Shown piece after piece: positions 44,126 through 49,948 of a stretch of 49,948 nucleotides of DNA. The translations under genes and the position numbers were made by a program. The stretch is taken from the NCBI GenBank assembly GCA_036000965.1, contig DASYUT010000067.1:1-49948 (forward strand). Direction: 5' to 3'. The notes under the pieces are model-generated. The model was given only the letters and a program-made list of their open reading frames with translations, was not told the origin of the DNA and did not search any database. This DNA comes from Actinomycetes bacterium. Its GTDB lineage: Bacteria > Actinomycetota > CALGFH01. Numbering within the stretch: the first letter of the stretch is position 1; each line of letters starts with the position of its first letter.

Positions 44126-44833
44126 GTGTTCAGTATCAGACCGGCACAGGGCTCACAGGGCGCGAAGGGGGCGCAGGACGCCTCCCAGCAGGCCGTGGCC
44201 GGTGTCGAGCTGACCGCGGCCGACCTGGTCGCGGCCAGGCGCCGCAACCCAGACGCCGTCGCGCGCATCTACCGCGCCTACGCGCCCGGGCTGTACCGCT
44301 TCTTCGTGGCCGCGCTGGGCGACAAGCACGCCGCCGAGGACCTGACCGGCAACGTCTTCGCCGACGCCATCAAGGACCTGCCCGGCTTCAACGGCCCGGT
44401 CGAGGCGCTGGGCGGCTGGCTGTTCCGCATCGCCCGCCACGACCTGTACGACCACCGGCGCCGCGAGGCCAGGGCCCGCACCGAGAACCTCGACGACGTG
44501 CGCGACGAGGCGGCCATGGCGGCCGGCGCGCCCGACCCCGAGGAGCTGGCCGTGCAGCGCCTCGAGGGCAGCCGGGTCATGGCCGCGCTCAACGAGCTCT
44601 CCCACGACCAGCGCGAGGTGCTGCTGCTGCGCATCGCGGCCGGCCTGACCGCCCCGGAGGTGGCCGCCACCCTGGGCAAGACCACCGGCGCGGTCAAGGC
44701 GCTGCAGCACCGCGGGCTGGCCAGCCTCGCCCGGCTGCTGGACTTAGGTAGCGACCGTAGATCTGACGAGGTCAGCGAGGACCCGTATCCATCGGAACCC
44801 CCTGGTCGCCTTCCTAGGCGGGAGGAGGGGTGA
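44126..44833 (+). CDS. ECF-type RNA polymerase sigma factor
   Basis: The 235-residue protein has sigma region 2 (about 40-105: AVARIYRAYAPGLYRFFVAALGD, then AEDLTGNVFADAIKDL and the Trp-rich GGWLFRIARHDLYDHRRR) and region 4 (about 150-205: ALNELSHDQREVLLLRIAAGLTAPEVAATLGKTTGAVKALQHRGLASL). Regions 1 and 3 are absent, as in ECF factors. Start is GTG 44126, or TTG 44123. The next gene starts two bases after the stop and encodes a DUF5667 protein, a pair I recall from actinobacteria. No ZAS-type (HxxxCxxC) anti-sigma gene is visible, so the partner may do that job. Confidence 0.9.
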   Translation: MFSIRPAQGSQGAKGAQDASQQAVAGVELTAADLVAARRRNPDAVARIYRAYAPGLYRFFVAALGDKHAAEDLTGNVFADAIKDLPGFNGPVEALGGWLFRIARHDLYDHRRREARARTENLDDVRDEAAMAAGAPDPEELAVQRLEGSRVMAALNELSHDQREVLLLRIAAGLTAPEVAATLGKTTGAVKALQHRGLASLARLLDLGSDRRSDEVSEDPYPSEPPGRLPRREEG

Positions 44834-44835
44834 CG

Positions 44836-45990
44836 ATGGGCCGGTCCTGGGACCTCGACGACGAGCTCGACGCGCTGCTCGACGCGTCCCCGGAGGGGTC
44901 GCGGACTGGGCGCTGCGGGGAGCTCGCACCACTGGTCGAGGTCGCTGCGGCGCTCCGGGCCGAGCTGTCCGCCGTGCAGATCGACCCTGGCGCCGCCCGC
45001 CAGCACCTGAGCCGCGTGACCGGCGCCCCGAGGTTCGCGCCGGCCGGGTCCTCCTCGGCCGGGTCCTCCCTCAGCGGGCCCTCCCATAGCGGGTCCTCCC
45101 CGGCCGGATCATCCCTGAACGGGTCGGGCCGGCGGATCGGCACCGAGATCCCGGCCCAGCCGGTGCCCCTGCCGGTCGGGCGGCCCCGCTCCCGGCTTCG
45201 CCGCCGCGTGACCATGGTCGCCCTGGCCGCCGCGCTGGCGCTGGTCCCGGCGACGATGGTGTCGGCCAGCTCGCTGCCTGGTCACCCGCTCTACCCGCTG
45301 AAACGCTCGGTCGAGCAGGTCCGCCTGGCCGCGCTCGTCTGGTCGCCCGCTGGCAGCGCGCGGGAGCACCTGCGCATCGCCGACGTCCGCGCCGCCGAGC
45401 TGGCCGGCCTGGTCCGGCGCAAGGCGGTCGGCCGGGTCCCCGACGCGATCACCGCTCTCCAGAACGCGGTCGACGCCGCCGGCAAGGCCGTGGACGAAGC
45501 CTCCCTGCGGGAGGGGGACTCCGGCCGGGGGGTCGCGCTCAGGCAGGACCTCGCCGAGGTGACCAACGACCAGATCGTCCAGCTCGCCTCCGTCTCCCGG
45601 GAGATCCCGACCACCTCCCCAGCGGCCCAGCAGGCGATCGAGGCCGCCAAGGAGGCCCTGGTGAGCGCCAAGCTGAGGCAGGAGCAGCAGGGTGGCGCGT
45701 CCGGCCAGGTCACCCCGGCCACGACGAGTGCACCGCCCACCAGCTCGACCAGTGGCGCGCTGCTGCCCGCGCTGGTCACCGGCATCACCACCACCACGGT
45801 CGCCGCCGGCGCCGCGCAGGTGGCGTCGAGCACCACCGTGGGAGCGAGGGAGGCGTCCGCGAGCAACTGCGGGGAGCGCCCGGCAACGCCCGCCAAGCGC
45901 CGGCAGTGGGCCAAGTGCCTGCTCGCCGCCGGGCAGCCGGTCGACCCCGAGGATCTCGCCGCGGCGCCCGAGGACGCCGAGGCCAGGTAG
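44836..45990 (+). CDS. DUF5667 protein, putative partner of the ECF sigma factor
   Basis: The 384-residue protein has an N-terminal cytoplasmic region (about 1-110: DLDDELDALLDASPEG, then EVAAALRAELSAVQIDPGA), a Ser/Gly-rich stretch with short repeats (SSAGSSLSGPSHSGSS), a membrane helix (about 120-143, VTMVALAAALALVPATMVSA) and an extracellular DUF5667 domain (about 145-270: LPGHPLYPLKRSVEQVRLAAL, then HLRIADVRAAELAGL). A Thr/Ser-rich tail ends with a Cys pair. ATG 44836 was preferred over GTG 44830 because GGAGGAGG (44821-44828) is seven bases before it. Its topology, with the N terminus in the cytoplasm next to a sigma factor, would suit a membrane-bound anti-sigma, which is inference. Confidence 0.85.
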   Translation: MGRSWDLDDELDALLDASPEGSRTGRCGELAPLVEVAAALRAELSAVQIDPGAARQHLSRVTGAPRFAPAGSSSAGSSLSGPSHSGSSPAGSSLNGSGRRIGTEIPAQPVPLPVGRPRSRLRRRVTMVALAAALALVPATMVSASSLPGHPLYPLKRSVEQVRLAALVWSPAGSAREHLRIADVRAAELAGLVRRKAVGRVPDAITALQNAVDAAGKAVDEASLREGDSGRGVALRQDLAEVTNDQIVQLASVSREIPTTSPAAQQAIEAAKEALVSAKLRQEQQGGASGQVTPATTSAPPTSSTSGALLPALVTGITTTTVAAGAAQVASSTTVGAREASASNCGERPATPAKRRQWAKCLLAAGQPVDPEDLAAAPEDAEAR

Positions 45991-46102
45991 CCCAGCCTCG
46001 GCCCTGGGCACCGAGCCCAGCCTCGGCCCTGGGCACGGGCGGGTTCGGCCCCGGGCGCCGAGCCCAGCCTCGGCCCTGGACACCGACGGGTTCGGCCCCG
46101 GC
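45990..46102. repeat. Repeats starting at the DUF5667 stop codon
   Basis: GCCCAGCCTCGGCCCTGGG occurs at 45990 and 46015, and again at 46062 with A for the last G. The first begins at the G of the TAG stop. GGGTTCGGCCCCGG follows two of the copies (46041 and 46088). The block ends about 100 bases before cofD. Confidence 0.85.
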
Positions 46103-46202
46103 TACCAGCCTCGAGCCGTCCAGCATCGGGCTCGCCGGCTCGGACCGCGTGCCAGCGCGTATCCTTGGGCCGCCCCGTCCAGCTCTCCTGCGAGGAACGC
46201 CC

Positions 46203-47135
46203 ATGCTCGTCGCGCTCGCGGGCGGCGTCGGCGCCGCCAGGTTCCTGCGCGGCCTGGTCCGGAGCCACCCTCCCGAGGCGATCACCGTCGTCGGCAACAC
46301 CGGCGACGACCTGCGTCTGCACGGGCTCGCCGTCTCCCCCGACCTCGACTCGGTCATGTACACGCTGGCCGGCCTGTCCGACGACGAGCGGGGCTGGGGC
46401 CTGGCCGGCGAGACCTGGCAGGTGCACGACGCACTTGTCCGTCTGGGCGAGCCCGGCTGGTTCTCCCTGGGCGACGCCGACATCGCGACCCACCTGCTCC
46501 GCACCCGCCTGCTCGCCGAGGGGGCCTCGCTCAGCCAGGTCACCCTCGAGCTGTGCCGCCGGCTCGGCGTACCCGTGCGCCTGGTCCCTATGAGCGACGA
46601 CCGGGTCGAGACCCGGGTCGAGGTCGAGGGCCCCGACGGTCCAGAGGACCTCGGCTTCCAGGAGTACTGGGTCGCCCGCCAGGCGGCCGACCCGGTGCGC
46701 CGGGTCCGCTTCTCAGGCGTTGAGCATGCCCGGCCCGCGCCCGGGGTGCTCGACGCGGTCGCGGCCGCCGACGGCATCGTGGTCTGCCCGTCCAACCCGG
46801 TCGTGTCGGTCGCCCCGATCCTTGCCGTGCCAGGCCTCCTCGAGGCGGTCCAGGCCGCCCCCTGCCGGAAGGTCGCGGTCAGCCCGATCGTCGGGGGGGC
46901 GCCGGTCCGCGGCATGGCCGACAAGCTGCTGCCAGCCTGGGGCGTGGAGGTGTCGGCCCGGGGCGTCGCCGGCCTCTACGCCGACCTGGCCGACGCCTTC
47001 GTGCTCGACCAGGTCGACGCCGAGCAGGCGGCGGACGTCACCGCCCTCGGCCTCCAGGCCGCCGTCGCCCAGACCGTCATGCACACCCCCGACGACGCCG
47101 CCGCCCTGGCCAAGACGGCCCTGAGCCTGCTGTGA
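46203..47135 (+). CDS. fbiA: 2-phospho-L-lactate transferase (F420 synthesis)
   Basis: FbiA/CofD joins the deazaflavin Fo to a phospho-lactate or phosphoenolpyruvate-derived unit from a GDP-linked donor, making the F420-0 core. The 310-residue protein starts with LVALAGGVGAARFLRGL, the GGVGAAR substrate loop, followed by VVGNTGDDLRLHGLAVSPDLDSVMYTLAG, SLGDADIATHLLRT and CPSNPVVSVAPILAVPG, all CofD signatures. ATG 46203 fits; there is a GAGGAA-like site a few bases upstream. It overlaps fbiB by four bases and lies near whiB, the usual actinobacterial arrangement. Confidence 0.95.
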   Translation: MLVALAGGVGAARFLRGLVRSHPPEAITVVGNTGDDLRLHGLAVSPDLDSVMYTLAGLSDDERGWGLAGETWQVHDALVRLGEPGWFSLGDADIATHLLRTRLLAEGASLSQVTLELCRRLGVPVRLVPMSDDRVETRVEVEGPDGPEDLGFQEYWVARQAADPVRRVRFSGVEHARPAPGVLDAVAAADGIVVCPSNPVVSVAPILAVPGLLEAVQAAPCRKVAVSPIVGGAPVRGMADKLLPAWGVEVSARGVAGLYADLADAFVLDQVDAEQAADVTALGLQAAVAQTVMHTPDDAAALAKTALSLL

Positions 47136-48541
47136 CCGGCGACGGCGGCACCACCCGGCTGCCCGCCGGCGGCGCGGTCGCGGGCCGGCCGCCCCGGGCG
47201 GACCCTTCCGCCCCGGGCCGGGCGCCTGGGGCGGACCCTACCGCGCCGGGCCGGGCGCCTGGGGCGGACCCTACCGCCCCGGGCCGGGCGCTGGTGGTCG
47301 TGCCCCTGCGTGGGCTGCCCGAGGTCCGCCCGGGCGACGACCTGGCCCGGCTACTGCTCGACGGTCTGGACGCGTCCGGCGAGCGGCTCGAGGACGGCGA
47401 CGTCGTCGCGGTCACGTCGAAGGTGGTCGCCAAGGCAGAGGGCCGCACCGTGCCGCTGCCCGCCGACCCGGCCGAGCGGGACCGGGTCCGCGCCGAGACG
47501 GTCGCGGCCGAGACCGTCCGGGTCGTGGCCAGGCGCGGCTCCATGGTGATCGCCGAGACCAGGCACGGCCTGGTGGGTGCCAACGCGCTCGTGGACGCCT
47601 CCAACACCGGCGGCGACGTGCTGGTGCTGCTGCCCGCGGACCCCGATGCGTCGGCTGCCAGGCTGCGGGCCGCGCTGGTCGCCGCCACCGGCGCCGACGT
47701 GGCCGTGGTGGTCACCGACACGCTCGGCCGGCCCTGGCGTGCCGGCCACGCCGACGTCGCGGTCGGCCTGGCCGGAATGGGCGCGATCGAGGATTACCGC
47801 GGGCGGCCGGACGGCGACGGCCGCCTCCTGGAGGTGACCGAGATGGCCGTGGCCGACGAGGTCGCCGCCGCCGCCGACCTGGTGAAGGGGAAGGTGACCC
47901 GGACCCCGGCGGCCTTGCTGCGGGGCGTGCCGAGGCCGGCAGGCCACGGCCGGGCCCGGGACCTCGTCCGCCCGGCCTCGGCCGACCTGTTCCGCACCGC
48001 CTCAGGGCCCGAGGACCTCCTGGCGTTCGTCGCGGGCGGCCCGCCCGCGCGCCTGCTGCCCGACCCGGTCGACCCGGCCGCGATCGAGCGGGCCGTGCTC
48101 GCCGCGGCCGCGACGCCCTTCCCGCGCGGCGCCCGCCCGTTCCGGGTCGTGCACGCCGCTTCGCCTGCCGCCCGCGAGCGCTGCCTGGCCGTCGAGCGCC
48201 CACCGGACCGACCCGGCGGGGGCGAGGCGCCGGTGCTGCTCGTGCCCTGCCTGGGCCTGCCGGACGGGCCTGCCGCCCCACGGGCGGCCGAGGCGGACGC
48301 CGGCGAGCTGCTGGCTGCGGGCGGCGCGGTCCGGACGCTGCTGCTCGGCCTGCACGCTCAGGGACTCGCCGGCGCCTTCACCGCGTCGAGCCGGTCCAGC
48401 CGGGAAGCGGCCGCCAGCGCGCTCGGCCTGCCGGCCGGCTGGCTGGCGCTCGGGACCGTGGCCGCCGGCCACCCCGACCGGGCCGGCGTGCCCGCACCCG
48501 CCCCGCCCGTGGACCCGGCCGAGGTCCTGCTGCGGCGCTGA
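47132..48541 (+). CDS. fbiB: F420-0:gamma-glutamyl ligase (FbiB-type, altered C-terminal domain)
   Basis: FbiB adds glutamates to F420-0 and its C-terminal nitroreductase-fold domain also reduces an F420 precursor. The 469-residue protein has a CofE domain at about 52-275: VVPLRGLPEVRPGDDL, VVAVTSKVVAKAEGR, LVGANALVDASNTGG, VVVTDTLGRPWRAG and the DYRGRPD turn. The C-terminal part (about 290-469) keeps segments of the nitroreductase fold (LGLPAGWLALGTVAAGHPDR, PVDPAEVLLRR) but lacks the Arg-rich RRSVR-type opening and the helical region that normally follow. The N-terminal 50 residues are a repeat-rich extension. It overlaps fbiA by four bases. Confidence 0.88.
   Translation: MTGDGGTTRLPAGGAVAGRPPRADPSAPGRAPGADPTAPGRAPGADPTAPGRALVVVPLRGLPEVRPGDDLARLLLDGLDASGERLEDGDVVAVTSKVVAKAEGRTVPLPADPAERDRVRAETVAAETVRVVARRGSMVIAETRHGLVGANALVDASNTGGDVLVLLPADPDASAARLRAALVAATGADVAVVVTDTLGRPWRAGHADVAVGLAGMGAIEDYRGRPDGDGRLLEVTEMAVADEVAAAADLVKGKVTRTPAALLRGVPRPAGHGRARDLVRPASADLFRTASGPEDLLAFVAGGPPARLLPDPVDPAAIERAVLAAAATPFPRGARPFRVVHAASPAARERCLAVERPPDRPGGGEAPVLLVPCLGLPDGPAAPRAAEADAGELLAAGGAVRTLLLGLHAQGLAGAFTASSRSSREAAASALGLPAGWLALGTVAAGHPDRAGVPAPAPPVDPAEVLLRR
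47198..47292. repeat. 33-bp tandem repeat, three copies, at the fbiB 5' end
   Basis: Units start at 47198, 47231 and 47264 with GCGGACCCT and a CCCGGGCCGGGCGC-like end. The frame is preserved, encoding eleven residues (ADPTAPGRAPG) per unit between the initiator and the first CofE strand. Confidence 0.9.
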
Positions 48542-48786
48542 CGGTCACTCGCGGCTGGCTCCACCCGGCCATCCCGGTCATGGTGTGCCTCCGCCCATCG
48601 GTTCCGTCGGCCGCCCCAGCATCGCGACCTGCGGCGCAGATATCCTGGGCGGGCGGACCTACACCGCCCCGGCGCAGGAACTCGGACCGGGCAGACGGGG
48701 CGGCGGGCACGCGCAAGCTTCCGCCGGCTGCATAGAGCTGCATAGAATCGACGCAACCGGCGCCGACGCAGCGGAGACCGACGTTC

Positions 48787-49578
48787 ATGGTTGATCAGCG
48801 GAAGACGAAGAAGCCGACCCAGGCGCCAAAGGGCAGTCCCCAGGGCGGGGCCAGGAAGCAAGGCGGGCAGGCGGGGGCTGCCAAGCAGGGGGGCGCTGCC
48901 AAGCAGGCCGCCGCCAAGCAGGCCGCCGCCAAGCAGGCTTCCAGGGGGAAGCTGGTCAAGGGCGCGGCGGCCCGGCGCGAGGCCGAGCGGCGCCGCCGCC
49001 AGCGGACGCTGGCCTGGACCGCCGGGGTCCTGGCCGTGGTCGTCGCCCTGGTCGGCATCATCGTCTGGCAGGGCAGGGACCGCAGCGTCCAGCTCACCAG
49101 GCCCGACGCCGCCACGCTCACCGCCGCCAGGCAGGCGGCCGGCTGCAACGAGGTGCAGCAGCTCACCCAGGCCGGGAGGAACCACATCAGCCCCGACAAG
49201 CAGCCGGGGAACTGGAACTCCAACCCGCCCACCTCCGGCGACCACCTGGCCACCCCGCTGCCGCGCGGGGTCTACAAAGACCAGCAGGACGAGCGGGCGA
49301 TCGTCCACAACCTCGAGCACGGCTACGTGGTGATCCAGTACAAGAACCTGCCCGAAAACCAGCTGGAGACGCTGACCAAGCTCGCCGAGGGCCTGAAGGG
49401 GCAGAAGTTCGTGCTCGCACCCTACTCGGGCCTTGCCACCGACGGGGTCGCGCTCACCGCCTGGCAGCGCCTGCAGACCTGCCAGCGGGCCGACGTCGAC
49501 GTGGTCTCCGGCTTCGTCAACGACTACATGCTCCCAGGCGCGTCAAAGTCGGTCGCCCCCGAGCCCAGCGCCATCTGA
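48787..49578 (+). CDS. DUF3105 membrane-anchored protein
   Basis: The 263-residue protein has a Lys/Gln/Ala-rich N terminus with AAKQ repeats (about 30-50), a basic stretch before one membrane helix (about 75-93, LAWTAGVLAVVVALVGIIVW) and an extracytoplasmic DUF3105 domain from about 105. The domain carries NPPTSGDH, the VHNLEHGYVVIQY motif with His and Glu, and a C-terminal FVNDYM. The His/Glu cluster suggests metal binding, but the function is unknown. ATG 48787 has only a weak ribosome site. It stands alone after fbiB and ends 370 bases before the end of the window. Confidence 0.88.
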   Translation: MVDQRKTKKPTQAPKGSPQGGARKQGGQAGAAKQGGAAKQAAAKQAAAKQASRGKLVKGAAARREAERRRRQRTLAWTAGVLAVVVALVGIIVWQGRDRSVQLTRPDAATLTAARQAAGCNEVQQLTQAGRNHISPDKQPGNWNSNPPTSGDHLATPLPRGVYKDQQDERAIVHNLEHGYVVIQYKNLPENQLETLTKLAEGLKGQKFVLAPYSGLATDGVALTAWQRLQTCQRADVDVVSGFVNDYMLPGASKSVAPEPSAI

Positions 49579-49821
49579 GCGCGGTCAGCCACCCTCCTGT
49601 GTCGGGGCGACGAGTTCATCGCCCTCGCCCACACCGCCAGATACGTTCACTGACCGGAAACAGACTGACTTCGCCTGACATGAGCCAGTTCTTCACGCCC
49701 GCACGGCGTCCCCGCAGGGGCTACTTCGACTGATCCGAGTCGGCAGTTGTCCTTACAGCCTACTTCGAGCTCATCCCACTCGACGAGGACAGCGGTCGCC
49801 CGTCACGAGCCCCTGCTGGTG

Positions 49822-49862
49822 GCGAGCGGCCCTGGGCGGGGGGCCGGCCCAGGGCCGCTCGC
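49822..49862. terminator. Long hairpin downstream of DUF3105
   Basis: GCGAGCGGCCCTGGGC (49822-49837) pairs perfectly over 16 bases with GCCCAGGGCCGCTCGC (49847-49862) across a GGGGGGCCG loop. A second hairpin, CCTGGGT/ACCCAGG around ATCC, follows at 49864-49881. Both would stop transcription reading in from the DUF3105 gene, 240 bases upstream. The remainder of the terminal 370 bases shows no supportable gene or RNA. Confidence 0.7.
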
Positions 49863-49948
49863 GCCTGGGTATCCACCCAGGGCCCCGGCAACGTCGCGAT
49901 TCGTCCCCGTTTGTCCGATGGCCCCACGTCGTGGCCTGGCGCCCCGCG

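Overview
The window is chromosomal DNA of a high-GC actinobacterium. Almost all of it is very GC-rich, with GTG and TTG starts, short gene overlaps and G/C-ending codons. It carries actinobacterial marker genes: the MtrA-MtrB-LpqB envelope signalling set, a WhiB-type Fe-S regulator, an Rv3235-family protein, a DUF5719 protein and the coenzyme F420 genes cofD/fbiA and cofE/fbiB. From memory, gene order follows Mycobacterium tuberculosis Rv3235 to Rv3262 (Rv3235, secA, hpf, comF, lpqB-mtrB-mtrA, sahH, a SIS protein, pmm, DUF3499, metallopeptidase, whiB2, fbiA-fbiB), with extra blocks in between. The species cannot be named from sequence alone.

Layout. 1-5569: a small excisionase-type HTH gene, a minus-strand hypothetical, and a plus-strand cluster of a LysM membrane protein, a TcpC-like conjugation protein, an unknown protein and an Rv3235-family protein. 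5566-10770: accessory DNA between the Rv3235-family gene and secA, which I recall lying close together in relatives. It holds a 144-bp inverted-repeat element, rpe, decayed EamA-transporter and glyoxalase-fold genes, and a lower-GC restriction-modification pair. 10957-21904 (minus): secA, a ROK sugar kinase, a NarL-type response regulator, hpf, comF, lpqB, mtrB, mtrA. 22135-27643 (plus): a membrane protein, DUF4129, DUF4350, MoxR and DUF58 genes, with related SpoIIM-like (minus) and RDD (plus) genes to 30905. 31027-37213: an unknown gene, then minus-strand sahH, pnp, a SIS isomerase, a Trm112-like protein, phosphomanno/glucomutase and a 58-aa zinc ribbon. 37538-43890: a zincin metallopeptidase, DUF5719, a 1054-aa glycosyltransferase/membrane protein and whiB. 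44126-49578 (plus): an ECF sigma factor with its DUF5667 partner, cofD, cofE and a DUF3105 membrane protein.

How the genes work together. SecA exports proteins, MtrAB-LpqB senses envelope state, and HPF stores idle ribosomes. MoxR/DUF58/DUF4129/DUF4350/SpoIIM/RDD is a conserved membrane module of uncertain job. SIS isomerase, mutase and ROK kinase handle hexose phosphates for envelope sugars. SahH and PNP recycle the products of methylation and nucleoside breakdown. CofD and CofE build F420.

The strongest structure not explained by genes is a large number of local tandem duplications at gene junctions, several of which copy the 3' end and stop codon of the neighbouring gene (rok, comF, lpqB, mtrA, DUF58). 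The best candidate for a little-described system is the PD-(D/E)XK nuclease plus zinc-ribbon methylase pair at 7790-10770. No rRNA, tRNA or CRISPR array was seen.
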